This document shows positions 15,911-31,990 of a stretch of 64,000 nucleotides of DNA, one piece after another. The stretch is from contig NZ_CP032674.1 in assembly GCF_021730305.1 (NCBI RefSeq), positions 2,899,001-2,963,000 of the forward strand, read 5' to 3'. The position numbers and the translations under genes were made by a program. Below the pieces are notes generated by a model, which searched no databases, was not told the DNA's origin, and was given only the letters and a program-made list of their open reading frames with translations. The DNA is from Xanthobacter sp. YC-JY1. Lineage in GTDB: Bacteria > Pseudomonadota > Alphaproteobacteria > Rhizobiales > Xanthobacteraceae. Position 1 is the stretch's first letter, and the number at the start of each line of letters is the position of its first letter.

Positions 15911-17469
15911 GCGTTTCCACGCCAGGTCTCGCGCGGCCTGGCGTCGGCGACCGACCTGCGGGCCTCCGGACGCTGCAGGAGCGGATTTCGCCCGCCTCGG
16001 CCCTTGCCGCGGTGCTCATTTTCGCGCTGGCCGTGCGTCTCCTGTTCGCGGCAACCACCGGCCTCGGCAACGACGAATCCTACACCGTCGTCACCAGCCG
16101 CATCCCCGCGCTCAGCTATTTCGACCATCCGCCAATGGCCTGGTGGCTGGCGCATTATTCCGCTGTCCTCTTCGGCTCGGAGGCGCCGCTCGCAGTGCGG
16201 GCGCCGTTCCTGCTGCTCTCCACCCTCTCGACCCTGCTCATGTATCTGCTCACGGCCCGGCTGTTCGGCCGCTGGGCCGGTGTGTGGGCGGCGCTGCTGA
16301 TGGCCTGCGCGCCCGTGCTGGGGCTCACCAGCGCCACCTGGGTGCTGCCGGATGGACCGCTCATCGCCTTCCTGCTCGCGGGGTCGCTGGTGATCGCGCA
16401 CGTCCTGTTCGACGAGCGGGCCCATCCTGCCCTGTGGCTGCTGGCCGGTGCCTTCGGCGGGCTGGCGCTGCTCTCCAAATATCACGGCGTGTTCCTGTTC
16501 GCCGGCACCTTCCTGTTCCTGCTGCTGTGCCCGCGGCAGCGCAAATGGCTCGCCACCGTATGGCCCTATGCCGGCGGCGTGGTCGCCCTCGTCCTGTTCT
16601 CGCCGGTCATTGCCTGGAACATCGGCAATGGCTTCGCCTCCCTCGCCTTCCAGAGCGCGCGGGCGTCGGCGGCGGGCTTCCACCCGCTGATGGCGCTGAT
16701 GGTGGTGGGCGGCATCGCCCTGTTCCTGACGCCCTGGATCTGGGTCGGCCTCGTGGCGGCGGCGGTGCGCGCGCTCAGGGCCCGGCCCGTCAACCCGCGC
16801 GCGCTCCTGCTCATATGCCTCGCGGCCGGACCGGTGCTGGTGTTCCCGGTGGTCGCGGCCTGGTCGGGTGCCAAGCCCTTCTTCCACTGGGCCGCGCCCG
16901 GCTATCTCATGCTCTTCCCTCTGCTCGGCCGGGCCACCGCGCGGCGCTGGGCCGCCAACGCCGCGATCCGGGGCTGGACGGTCTGGTCCGCCGGCTTCAC
17001 CGCAGCGGGCGTGGCGGTGATCGCCACGGTCTCCATGGTTCCGTCCCTCGGTACGGCCTTCTCAGCCACCGGGGGCGATCCGCTGCGTGAACTCGCGACC
17101 TGGAGCGATCTCGACGCCGCGATCCGGCGCCAGGGGCTGACACCCGGCCCCTATGCCTTCGTGGTGACGCCCGTCTGGCACATGGGCGGAAAGGTGGGCT
17201 ATGCTCTCGGCCCCTCCTGGCCGGTTGCCTGCATGGGGGACGATTGCCGCGGCTTCCTCATGAGCGACATCCAGCACGGCCGCAAAGGCGCCGATGCGGT
17301 GCTCGTGCTCGACGCCGCCGGCTCCAACGCCCAGATGAACGCCATGCGTCGGCGCTTTCAAAGCGTCGAATCGCTGGGAACGGTGGAAATCCGCCACGCC
17401 GGTACGGCGGTCGCGCTGGTGGTGCTGGCGACGGGGCATGGCTATCTCGGCGACGCCTCGCCGCGATAG
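15907..17469 (+). CDS. Polyprenyl-phosphate-sugar-dependent membrane glycosyltransferase (ArnT/PMT_2 family)
   Basis: 520 residues with about 11-12 hydrophobic segments. The first periplasmic loop carries the family signature GLGNDESYTVV...FDHPPMAWWL, containing the acidic catalytic residue. These GT-C enzymes move a sugar from polyprenyl phosphate to lipid A, a protein or another acceptor in the periplasm. The start is GTG 15907, inside GTGA shared with the stop of the upstream GT2-GtrA gene, indicating translational coupling. The upstream enzyme would make the polyprenyl-phosphate sugar and this one would use it. The acceptor is unknown. Confidence 0.87.
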   Translation: MSVSTPGLARPGVGDRPAGLRTLQERISPASALAAVLIFALAVRLLFAATTGLGNDESYTVVTSRIPALSYFDHPPMAWWLAHYSAVLFGSEAPLAVRAPFLLLSTLSTLLMYLLTARLFGRWAGVWAALLMACAPVLGLTSATWVLPDGPLIAFLLAGSLVIAHVLFDERAHPALWLLAGAFGGLALLSKYHGVFLFAGTFLFLLLCPRQRKWLATVWPYAGGVVALVLFSPVIAWNIGNGFASLAFQSARASAAGFHPLMALMVVGGIALFLTPWIWVGLVAAAVRALRARPVNPRALLLICLAAGPVLVFPVVAAWSGAKPFFHWAAPGYLMLFPLLGRATARRWAANAAIRGWTVWSAGFTAAGVAVIATVSMVPSLGTAFSATGGDPLRELATWSDLDAAIRRQGLTPGPYAFVVTPVWHMGGKVGYALGPSWPVACMGDDCRGFLMSDIQHGRKGADAVLVLDAAGSNAQMNAMRRRFQSVESLGTVEIRHAGTAVALVVLATGHGYLGDASPR

Positions 17470-18323
17470 CCCCGCGCGGGGCTGCTTTTGGCCCCCCCTA
17501 CCCCGTCTCTTCAAAAGCCTGCGCCGTGAGAGTTTGGCTTTGAGCGTCGCAAGCGAGGGCGGTGGCCAGTGGCGCGCGCTCGCTCTAAGCGACGGTTAGG
17601 AGATGCTGCGCGGCCGTGACCGATTGCGCGCGTCCCAGAGCGGCGGCGGCACCTCCAGCGCCGATGGGGAGGGCCTTCCCCCGGCGTGCGGACCCGGGTG
17701 TCACCGAGGCCAGCCAAGCGCTCCAGCGGTCTCCGCTCCCGGCCTCCACCCAAGGACCGGCTTTGTGGCCCAGAGGCTTCGGCAATTGGACCGCAATGGA
17801 CGCCACCACCAACGACGTCGGCCTCTCCGCCAAAACGCAACAGAGGGGAGCCGTTCCGGCCAAATGGCAGGAAAGGACCAAGCCGTCCGTCGGCATGAAG
17901 GCGGCGGCTTGGTTCATTCCATACAGATGCGCAGCGGCCGCACGACACGATGGGCCGCCGCCCCGACGCCTCTCAAATCGCCCTGGAAGGGTCGAGAGAG
18001 CCTGACGTCGCCGAAGGAGCATCTTGGACGCTCCGCGGCATTATCAGAGGCTCTGGAGCCGTCGTAGGCGATGGCGGGGTGCGGACTGCCCATCCAGGGC
18101 GCCATGGGAATGCATCCCCGGCCTTAGGGGCGCCCTTCGAGGGCCATCAGCCCGCTGATCTAAGCCAGTTTGAAGAAGGTCAGGCCGCGTGCCGCGCAGG
18201 CCGAGCACAAGCGGCAGAAAGGGTGCCGGTCTGAAGTCATCGAGCCGGTGTGAATTCGAAGAGGAGGATGCCCCAAGCGCAGCTGGCGCGGAGCGAATAG
18301 CCAAATCATCTCAGGGTGATGAA
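17470..18323. other. 854-bp stretch with no gene I can support, ending at the 3' end of tRNA-Asp
   Basis: Several overlapping open frames of 130-155 codons exist on both strands, but none has a recognisable domain, a convincing ribosome site or neighbour-like codon use; the frames simply reflect high GC. The left end holds a structured inverted repeat. The right end abuts the 3' end of tRNA-Asp, a common integration point. I could not find a repeat of the tRNA 3' end in the window, nor any integrase or transposase motif. Confidence 0.5.
17545..17594. terminator. Interrupted long hairpin downstream of the membrane glycosyltransferase gene
   Basis: CGTCGC (17545-17550) pairs with GCGACG (17589-17594), and AGCGAG (17552-17557) pairs with CTCGCT (17579-17584), with small internal loops. 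It lies 75 bp after the stop at 17469. It may be a terminator or a structured RNA; there is no T-run. Confidence 0.3.
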
Positions 18324-18400
<77 letters not shown>

Positions 18401-18668
18401 GAACCGGCGGCAGGTCTTGCCGACCGCCGAGGAGAGCGGCGTGGTACGGCACCCCTCCGCCCAAGTCAAGCAAGCCGCGCATTTTTTGCCGGGAAGTTGT
18501 CCACAGCCCCCTTAGAATTGAGCTCTGGCAACGCTTTTCGGCACTACCGACGCTCTGTGTTCTGACCTGTGGATGAAGGGATTCGCGGAGCGCGCGGCGG
18601 CGCGAACGGCGCACACGCGCGGGGGCGGAATCGCGGATGGCGAAGTGAAGAGAGAAAGGAGCCGGACA

Positions 18669-18744
18669 TGGTGGGCGGTGACGGGCTCGAACCGCCGACC
18701 CTCTCGGTGTAAACGAGATGCTCTACCAACTGAGCTAACCGCCC
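18669..18744 (-). tRNA. tRNA-Val (TAC)
   Basis: 76 bases with encoded CCA. The acceptor arm GGGCGGT pairs with ACCGCCC. The anticodon stem TCTCG/CGAGA encloses loop TTTACAC, anticodon TAC. It lies 268 bp from tRNA-Asp on the same strand; the stretch between shows nothing else I can support. Confidence 0.97.
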
Positions 18745-19096
18745 GGTCGTCGCAGGACCTTCCGGCGCTATAGTCCGCCCGGGCCGCAGCGGCAAGGGTG
18801 GGCATGCGGCTGGAGCGTGGACAGCGGCTGCACGACGACATGGCGCGTGCCCGTCCGCCGGACGCCCTCAGGAAAAACGGCTTTGGGAAACGTCGGCACG
18901 ATGGCCGGATCTTGCGCTTGGCGCGCAGGCGCTTTGTGCGCCTCCGATCCGCGAGGCTGGGGCTCGCCGGATCGGGGACGCTCCGCCCGGTACGGCCGGG
19001 CCGGGAGCGTCCGGATAGCCCTCCGGACATCGATCCGGAGAGGCACATGCAGCGGCAGTACGGCCGGCGCAGCGCGCGCCCGGGCCGAGGGCCGGA
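18745..19096. other. 352-bp intergenic stretch downstream of hupB
   Basis: No gene is supported. It holds a perfect 7-bp hairpin, GTCCGGA (19009-19015) with TCCGGAC (19022-19028), about 70 bp past the hupB stop, which could end hupB transcription though it lacks a T-run. The rest must hold the promoter of the tRNA-Val gene. Confidence 0.4.
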
Positions 19097-19375
19097 TCAG
19101 TCGTTGACGGCTTCCTTGAGACCCTTGCCGGGGGTGAACTTCGGCGCCTTGGAAGCCTTGATCTTCACCGGCTTGCCGGTGCGCGGGTTGCGGCCTTCAC
19201 GGGCAGCGCGCGTCACCACGGAGAAGCTGCCGAAACCGATCAGCTTGACTTCCTCGCCATCCTTGAGCGCCTTGGCGATGATGTCGAAGGTCGCGTCCAC
19301 AGCCGCAGCCGCAGCGGTCTTCGTCAGCTTTGCCTCTTCGGCCACGGCGGCGATCAGTTCGTTCTTGGTGGTCAT
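19097..19375 (-). CDS. hupB: HU-family DNA-binding protein
   Basis: 92 residues. The N-terminal dimerisation helices (MTTKNELIAAVAEEAKLTKT), GFGSF turn, and the DNA-binding arm AAREGRNPRTGKPVKIKASKAPKFTPGK with the minor-groove Pro of RNPRTG are all present at the usual HU length. HU compacts and bends DNA in the nucleoid. AGGAAAGG lies upstream of ATG 19375. It follows lon on the same strand, as in many alphaproteobacteria and E. coli, but 325 bp and a strong terminator separate the two, so it should have its own promoter. Confidence 0.96.
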   Translation of the reverse strand: MTTKNELIAAVAEEAKLTKTAAAAAVDATFDIIAKALKDGEEVKLIGFGSFSVVTRAAREGRNPRTGKPVKIKASKAPKFTPGKGLKEAVND

Positions 19376-19659
19376 CTGACCTTTCCTTCCGTTGTCAGAA
19401 CGCGAATCGTGCAGGGCGAGCCCCGACGAACGGCGCGAGCATCACGGAAAATAAGGCTTTTGCAAGCGCGATTGGCGCCAAACCCGCACCAATGCACGAT
19501 TTTGCGCTGTGCGCCTGCGAAGAAGCGGGGTGCGGGCGAGGCGTGGCGCTGCGTCGGCTACGCCCCTAAGTCATTGAAAAGACTGAGGGCGCGCCCCGCA
19601 CACCCCGAAGGTCCGGGGATGGCGGCGACACGCCCTCGAAAATTGTTCAGAAACTGTTG

Positions 19660-19693
19660 AAACAGGCCGGGTTGCGGACAATCCGGCCTGTTT
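19660..19693 (-). terminator. Rho-independent terminator downstream of lon
   Basis: An 11-bp stem, AAACAGGCCGG (19660-19670) with CCGGCCTGTTT (19683-19693) and a 12-base loop, starts 8 bp beyond the lon stop. A- and T-tracts flank it on both sides, so it could work in either direction. The rest of the 19376-19700 gap holds the hupB upstream region; I see no other feature. Confidence 0.8.
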
Positions 19694-19700
19694 TTTCGCG

Positions 19701-22121
<2,421 letters not shown>

Positions 22122-22280
22122 GACGCAATCCTTTCAAGAAGTGCACGCGCTGGATTTGGGCGCAGAACTGCGTTGCCGCGCGTGCACGCGGCCGGAGACG
22201 GGCGTGGATTTTCAATGCTGAAGCGGCTTGCGCCGCAGGAGGCACGAGGTCCGACCCCCGAGACCGGAACTTTCGAAAAG

Positions 22281-22310
22281 TAGATGGACACGCAACCTGC
22301 CCGTTTCAAG
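22281..22310 (-). promoter_or_regulatory. Probable sigma-32 (RpoH) promoter of lon
   Basis: On the minus strand CTTGAAA (-35, from 22310) is followed, 18 bases after its CTTG, by TCCATCT. The alphaproteobacterial RpoH consensus is CTTG-N17/18-CYTATNT. The predicted start lies about 150 bases before the lon ATG. The remainder of the 22122-22538 gap shows no gene. Confidence 0.5.
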
Positions 22311-22480
22311 GGCACACCATTGACCTCTTTGGAGGATCGTCCCTTGCGGGCGAGCCCCCCGAGAAGAGGGCGAACCGGCGCGTCGGCCCCGGTCGTCATC
22401 TCCCGCCTCATGCCCCGGGCCCTGACCCGAACCGGGACCATCCGCCGGCCGGAACGGATCCGGGCCGGCTGAACTCCGGT

Positions 22481-22538
22481 CGTGTCCCGCCCTCTCCCGA
22501 AACCGCGAGGTCTGGGGAGAGGTGCGGGGCGCGACACG
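22481..22538 (-). terminator. Long imperfect hairpin immediately after clpX
   Basis: CGTGTC (22481-22486) pairs with GACACG (22533-22538), and CCTCTCCC (22491-22498) pairs with the GGGAGAGG within 22514-22522. The structure starts directly after the clpX stop and may end the clpX transcript. Confidence 0.4.
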
Positions 22539-23807
<1,269 letters not shown>

Positions 23808-24283
23808 CTCACGTCTCCTAACGCCCTCACGAACCGGACATATGACCGGCCGTCTCGTCAGGGCCTCATATGGGGCTTGTACGAAGCAAAAACCTCGCCA
23901 AGCCCGAATGTGGTGATCAACTCGCCAAAAGCCAACCACCCTGAGGCGACGCGATCAAGGCAGGCTGGCGACATTCCCCAGACCAAGGGACGCGCCGCCG
24001 CCGACCTGAAGGTCGCGCCGTCCGCCGATCGTCTGCCCACGACCTTTCGCAAGTCTGAACCCGGAACTCATTACGAAGTCCGGGCCCCGACGGTTCATGG
24101 CCCTGAAACGCGAAGGCCCCCACCATCAGGCGGGGGCCGACTACGCGGCATCCGATGCCGGCTTAACGACATGCAAGCGCGATCTTGCACCGCACGCAAG
24201 TGGGGCAATGCGTGAACGCCGGGCGTGTTGCCCAACTATCGCAATCGCCCCGTCTGCGCTTGCGGCCAAGCTCGTGCTCGACC
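23808..24283. other. 476-bp gap between clpP and clpX with a hairpin and the clpX control region
   Basis: A GGCCCCC (24115-24121)/GGGGGCC (24132-24138) hairpin with 10-base loop lies 146 bp past the clpP stop and is the likely clpP terminator. Nearer clpX, the minus strand reads CCCCATAT (23875-23868), a perfect sigma-32 -10 by the E. coli consensus, but no CTTGAAA lies at the right distance, so I do not call it a promoter. No gene is supported. Confidence 0.45.
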
Positions 24284-24919
24284 TCAGGCGGCCTTCACGG
24301 CCTCGTCGGTCGGGCGCTTGTCGATCACGGAATCGATGAGCCCGAACTCCTTGGCGGCTTCCGACGTCATGAAGTTGTCGCGCTCGAGGGCGTTCTCGAT
24401 GGCCTCGAAGGGCTGGCCGGTATGCTTCACGTAGATTTCATTCAGCCGCTTCTTGAGGCTGAGGATTTCCTGAGCGTGGAGCATGATGTCCGTCACCTGG
24501 CCCTGGAAGCCGCCGGACGGCTGATGGACCATGATTCGGGCGTTAGGCAGCGCGAATCGCATCCCCTTCTCGCCTGCGGTCAGCAGCAGCGAGCCCATGG
24601 AGGCCGCCTGGCCGATGCAGAGCGTCGACACCGCCGGCTTGATGAACTGCATGGTGTCGTAGATGGCGAGGCCCGACGTCACCACTCCCCCGGGGGAGTT
24701 GATGTACATCGAGATTTCCTTCTTCGGGTTGTCCGCCTCGAGGAACAGCAGCTGCGCCACCGCGAGCGTGGCCATGCCGTCCTCGACCGGGCCGGTGAGG
24801 AAAAGGATGCGCTCCTTCAGGAGGCGGGAAAAGATGTCGTAGGACCGCTCGCCACGGTTGGTCTGCTCGACCACCATGGGGATCAGGTAATTCATGTAAG
24901 TATCAACAGGATCACGCAT
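24284..24919 (-). CDS. clpP: ATP-dependent Clp protease proteolytic subunit ClpP
   Basis: 211 residues. The catalytic triad is Ser107 (GQAASMGS), His132 (MVHQPSGG) and Asp181. The start [21 protein letters not shown] is the usual alphaproteobacterial one, so ATG 24919 is chosen; the frame continues 15 codons upstream without family similarity. ClpP forms the 14-mer chamber that works with ClpX or ClpA. It lies downstream of tig, on the same strand. Confidence 0.98.
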   Translation of the reverse strand: MRDPVDTYMNYLIPMVVEQTNRGERSYDIFSRLLKERILFLTGPVEDGMATLAVAQLLFLEADNPKKEISMYINSPGGVVTSGLAIYDTMQFIKPAVSTLCIGQAASMGSLLLTAGEKGMRFALPNARIMVHQPSGGFQGQVTDIMLHAQEILSLKKRLNEIYVKHTGQPFEAIENALERDNFMTSEAAKEFGLIDSVIDKRPTDEAVKAA

Positions 24920-24959
24920 CTTAAAACCCCCAGGGGCGCATAGGGAGGGCGCGGGTAAA

Positions 24960-24981
24960 GGCACGCCGCTGCCGGCGTGCC
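24960..24981 (-). terminator. Hairpin between tig and clpP
   Basis: GGCACGCCG (24960-24968) pairs with CGGCGTGCC (24973-24981) around a CTGC loop. In the minus direction it lies between the tig stop (25019) and the clpP start and is followed by CTTT. It could be a partial terminator or attenuator that sets the tig:clpP ratio. Confidence 0.4.
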
Positions 24982-25018
24982 GCGCGAATTCGTCGCAGGA
25001 CGGATCGCGACCCGAGCC

Positions 25019-26371
25019 TCAGGCCGCCTTCTCGTCCTCGTCATCCTTGAAGAGCTCTTCCTTGGTGACCGTCTTCTCGGTCACGTTGGCAAGCTCCAGG
25101 AGGAAGTCGACGACCTTCTCCTCGAACAGGGGGGCGCGCACGGACGCCAGAGCCTCGGGGGTGCGGCGGTAATAGTCCCACACCTGCTGCTCCTGGCCGG
25201 GGAACTGGCGGGCCCGTTCGACCACCGCGCGCGTCACCTCGTCGTCGGAAACCTGGATATTGTTGCGCTCCCCGATTTCCGCAAGCACCAGGCCGAGGCG
25301 CACGCGGCGCTCGGCGATGCGGCGGTAGTCCTGGCGAGCCTCGTCCTCGGTGGTGCCTTCATCGACGAAGGTGCGGCCCTGGGCGGCGAGATCCTCGTTC
25401 ACCCGGCTCCACACGCCGTAGAACTCCTGCTCCACGAGGCCTTCCGGCACGTCGAACTTGTGGGTCGCGTCGAGGCCGTCCAGCAGAGCGCGCTTCACCT
25501 TCTGGCGGGCGGCGCCGGCATATTCCTGCGCGATGCGGGCCTTCACGGTCTCCCGGAGCTTCTCGACACTCTCCTGGCCGAGAGTCGCGGCGAAGGCATC
25601 GTCCACCGCGATCGCACCGGGTGCGTCGACGGACTTGACGGTCACTTCGAAGGTCGCGGCCTTGCCGGCGAGTTCCTTGGCCGCGTAAGCCTCGGGGAAG
25701 TTCACGTTGAGGGTGCGGTTCTCGCCCGCCGAAGCGCCGACGAGCTGCTCCTCGAAGCCGGGGATGAAGCCCTTGGAGCCGATGAGGACGTCGATGTCCT
25801 GGCCTTCGCCGCCCTGGAACTTCTCGCCGTCCACATAGCCGGTGAAGTCGATGGTGACGCGGTCACCCTCGGCGGCCGGGCCTTCCTTGGTGGCGAAGGG
25901 GCGGTTGGCATCGGCGATGCGCTGCACCGCCTCGTCCACCTCAGCCTCGGTCACCTCGACCACGGGCTTCTCGACGGAGATGTCCTTGAAATTGCCGAGC
26001 TCGATCTTCGGCAGGATCTCCAGCTCCACGTCGTAGGCGAGGTCCTTGCCGCCATCGAGCAGGGTCTGGAACTGGGGGTCCTCTTCCGGACCCTTGATCC
26101 GGGGCTGGAGCGCCAGCTTGAAGCCGTGCTCCTCGACGATCTTGCCGTTGGTCTCGTTGACGGTCTGCTCGATGATCTCGGACATCACGGACTTGCCGTA
26201 GACGCGCTTGAGATGGGCCACGGGCACCTTGCCGGGGCGGAAGCCGTTCAGCTTCACCTGGCCCTTGAGCTCGTTGAGCCGGGCGTCGGCCCGGGCGTCG
26301 AGGTCGGCGGCGGACACCACCACACGGAAAGCGCGCTTGAGGCCCTCGGCCCCGGTCTCGGTCACCTGCAT
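25019..26371 (-). CDS. tig: Trigger factor (ribosome-associated chaperone and prolyl isomerase)
   Basis: 450 residues. The ribosome-binding signature GFRPGKVP is at about residues 43-50, the FKBP-like PPIase domain (about 160-245) contains GDRVTIDFTGYVDGEKF and IPGFEEQLVGA, and the C-terminal helical chaperone arms follow. It binds nascent chains at the ribosome exit. The C-terminus is highly acidic and Lys-rich, as is common. The order tig-clpP-clpX-lon-hupB is a classical proteostasis arrangement. Confidence 0.97.
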   Translation of the reverse strand: MQVTETGAEGLKRAFRVVVSAADLDARADARLNELKGQVKLNGFRPGKVPVAHLKRVYGKSVMSEIIEQTVNETNGKIVEEHGFKLALQPRIKGPEEDPQFQTLLDGGKDLAYDVELEILPKIELGNFKDISVEKPVVEVTEAEVDEAVQRIADANRPFATKEGPAAEGDRVTIDFTGYVDGEKFQGGEGQDIDVLIGSKGFIPGFEEQLVGASAGENRTLNVNFPEAYAAKELAGKAATFEVTVKSVDAPGAIAVDDAFAATLGQESVEKLRETVKARIAQEYAGAARQKVKRALLDGLDATHKFDVPEGLVEQEFYGVWSRVNEDLAAQGRTFVDEGTTEDEARQDYRRIAERRVRLGLVLAEIGERNNIQVSDDEVTRAVVERARQFPGQEQQVWDYYRRTPEALASVRAPLFEEKVVDFLLELANVTEKTVTKEELFKDDEDEKAA

Positions 26372-26527
26372 CGTCTTGCCTTCACATCCTCATCGCGCCA
26401 GGCGCGTTAACTTGAATTCAGCGCTGTCACCGGCATCCCGCGGCAATCGCCGGAGGCCGCGCGGCACGGTGGACCTGCCCCGACCGGACCACCTTGCGGC
26501 GGCCGGCGCGCGGGCTTGCGGCGGCAT

Positions 26528-26612
26528 TGGTGCGGGCGGAGGGTTTCGAACCCCCACGACTTGCGTCACGGGAACCTAAATCCCGCGCGTCTACCAGTTC
26601 CGCCACGCCCGC
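26528..26612 (-). tRNA. tRNA-Leu (TAG)
   Basis: 85 bases with encoded CCA. The acceptor arm GCGGGCG pairs with CGCCCGC; the anticodon stem GGGA/TCCC encloses loop TTTAGGT, anticodon TAG. The long variable arm expected of a class II tRNA is present. Confidence 0.96.
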
Positions 26613-27067
26613 GGCCCCGTCTCGCCAAAGGCCCGTCGCGCCCAAAGGCCCGTCATGCCTGCGAGGTGTCGCCGGGCACGGGGACGGCACCGAAGCGCTT
26701 GAGCGCACGACGCCTCCGGGCACAGCTCCACCGCTCGCGCACGAGGCCGCACGCGCCGTTCGGGTCGCGGCTTATATCATGCCCGTGCGGTCGCGCAGCA
26801 AGAAAATGGCGCCCGCGACCGCACGCTCCCCATCGCGCGTGCATCACGGCACGACGCCGCATCCCCGCCCGAGGAGCAGCCTGCGGAGCGTATGGCCGGC
26901 CGGCGGAAGATTGTATGCCGCCAAGCTTTCGCTCGCAGATGAGATCAAAGGAGGTGCCGCGTCGACGGAGCAGTCCGTGCAGCGGCGCTGGGGAACGCTT
27001 GAGCAAAGCCGCTTGCCCTTTTTCCGGCCGCGTAACATGGTCCACCCACCCCGCCAGGAGATGCCGC
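26613..27067. other. 455-bp intergenic stretch between tRNA-Leu and the multicopper-oxidase-like gene
   Basis: No gene is supported here; the open frames running through it lack ribosome sites and family features. It should contain the promoters of tRNA-Leu (minus) and of the plus-strand gene. The only clear signal is the AGGAG at 27056-27060 serving the next start codon. Confidence 0.4.
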
Positions 27068-28309
27068 GTGAGCCCGTCGATTCCCTCTCGTCGCAACGTT
27101 CTCAAGGGGGCTGCGGCCCTGTCGTTCGCCGGCGCTGCCGGTGCCCTGTTGCCGGACTGGGCGTTGGCGCAGGGCCAAGGCGCCGGCCCCGTCTCGCTCA
27201 CGGCCACGGAAGGCACCCGGCCGGCCATCGCCGGTCAGGGCAACCTTGCGCTCTTCAACGATTCTCTGCCGGGCCCCGTGCTGCGGGTGACGAAGGGGAG
27301 TGAACTTCAGGTCCAGTTCGCCAATGCGCTCAAGGAGAGCGTGGGCCTGACGTGGCAGGGCGTGCGGTTGCCGACCGATGCCGCCACTTCCGCCTCCGCG
27401 GCCGTCGCTGGCGGGCAGAACAAGCTGATCCGGCTCACGCCCAAGGATGCCGGCACCTTCTGGTACCACGCCACGTCCCCGGCCCTCGCCCGCCGCGCGC
27501 TCTCCGGCGCGCTCATCGTGGCCGAGCCCGGCACGCCAGCCTACGCCTCCGACAACCTGCTGTTCATCCAGTCGTTTCCGCCCGAGAGCGGGGTGCCGAT
27601 CTTCCCGGTGAACGGCGAGTTCTCGCCGACATTTCAGGGTCCCGCCAGCGGACGCAGCCGGCTGCGGCTCGTGAACGCCACGCCCCTGTTCCTCCGCCTG
27701 CGGCTGAAGGGCCCGGCCGCTTACGCCATTGCCATCGACGGGCAGCCGGTCGCCCAGCCGTTCGAACTGAAGGACGGCCGCCTCCAGATGCCGCCGGGCG
27801 GGCGGGTGGATGTCGCCGCGACCATCGACGACGCGGATGCCACCATCATCGAGATCGAGACATCGCAGGAGCCGATCCGGCTCGCGGTGGTGACGCCGGT
27901 CGGGCCCGCAGGCCCCCTGCCCTCCGGCCCGCCCGCGCCGCTCCCGCCAAACGATTTGCCGGCTGACATTCCGCTGAAGGATGCCGTTCGCGTCGAGCTG
28001 CCCATCGGAGGGAAGAGCGGCGCCTCCACCTCGCTCGGCACCGTGAAGTCAGGCAAGGCAATGGTTCTGACCCTCACCAACAGCCTCGATGCTCCGGTGT
28101 CGGTCCATGTCGCCGGCCACGCGGTGCGGCTGCTCGACGGCCTCGACGATGGCTGGAAGCCGTGGTGGCACGACACAGTTCCTGTGCCGGCTAAAGCGAC
28201 AGTAAGGGTGGCCCTTCTGGCCCAGACGACCGGGACGTGGAGCGTTACGGCGCAGCGGGGCGGCGATGGCGAGGTCGTCGCCTCGGCGACGTATCAGGTC
28301 ACGGCCTGA
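27068..28309 (+). CDS. Tat-exported multicopper-oxidase-fold protein lacking copper ligands
   Basis: 413 residues. A twin-arginine signal (SRRNVLKGAA, cleavage near ALAQ) leads into three cupredoxin-like domains of multicopper-oxidase type. The fold is recognisable (LPGPVLRVTKG, VRLVNATP-like RLRLVNATP, WHDTVPVPAKATVRV), but the copper motifs have decayed: HWHG is LTWQG (94-98), the WYHxH motif is WYHAT (133-137), HPxHLHGH is VSVHVAGH, and the final HCHxxxH block with the type 1 Cys is WSVTAQR (about 391-397). It cannot be a normal laccase or cuprous oxidase; E. coli FtsP/SufI is a known copper-free relative. The start is GTG 27068 with AGGAG seven bases upstream. It is transcribed alone. Confidence 0.85.
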   Translation: MSPSIPSRRNVLKGAAALSFAGAAGALLPDWALAQGQGAGPVSLTATEGTRPAIAGQGNLALFNDSLPGPVLRVTKGSELQVQFANALKESVGLTWQGVRLPTDAATSASAAVAGGQNKLIRLTPKDAGTFWYHATSPALARRALSGALIVAEPGTPAYASDNLLFIQSFPPESGVPIFPVNGEFSPTFQGPASGRSRLRLVNATPLFLRLRLKGPAAYAIAIDGQPVAQPFELKDGRLQMPPGGRVDVAATIDDADATIIEIETSQEPIRLAVVTPVGPAGPLPSGPPAPLPPNDLPADIPLKDAVRVELPIGGKSGASTSLGTVKSGKAMVLTLTNSLDAPVSVHVAGHAVRLLDGLDDGWKPWWHDTVPVPAKATVRVALLAQTTGTWSVTAQRGGDGEVVASATYQVTA

Positions 28310-28440
28310 CCGGTTTTTCCCGCCGAATCAGAGACCTATGCGGCCGGAACCGCCCGGCCGCCCGGCGCATAGGCCCCGCTGGGGCGCGTGACGACGTGGC
28401 CCGCCAGACGAAGATGTCGACTTTGATTCGCTTGCGCGCG

Positions 28441-30492
<2,052 letters not shown>

Positions 30493-30553
30493 CGCGTCCA
30501 AAACAAATCGTCCAAGAAACGAACTGCAGGCCAGCAGAAAGGTAGCAAACCCC

Positions 30554-31969
<1,416 letters not shown>

Positions 31970-31990
31970 TCGACCTTCATCCCAAAGCAG

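Noticed and set aside
17585-18022. Overlapping frames of ~145 codons near tRNA-Asp
   Set aside because: None has a recognisable domain, a good ribosome site or family-like composition; several overlap in different frames.
23868-23875. CCCCATAT on the minus strand as a sigma-32 promoter of clpX
   Set aside because: The -10 is perfect by the E. coli consensus, but the nearest CTTG lies too far upstream (about 23 bases).
27068-28309. Laccase or copper-resistance oxidase
   Set aside because: The type 1 Cys and most His ligands are absent.
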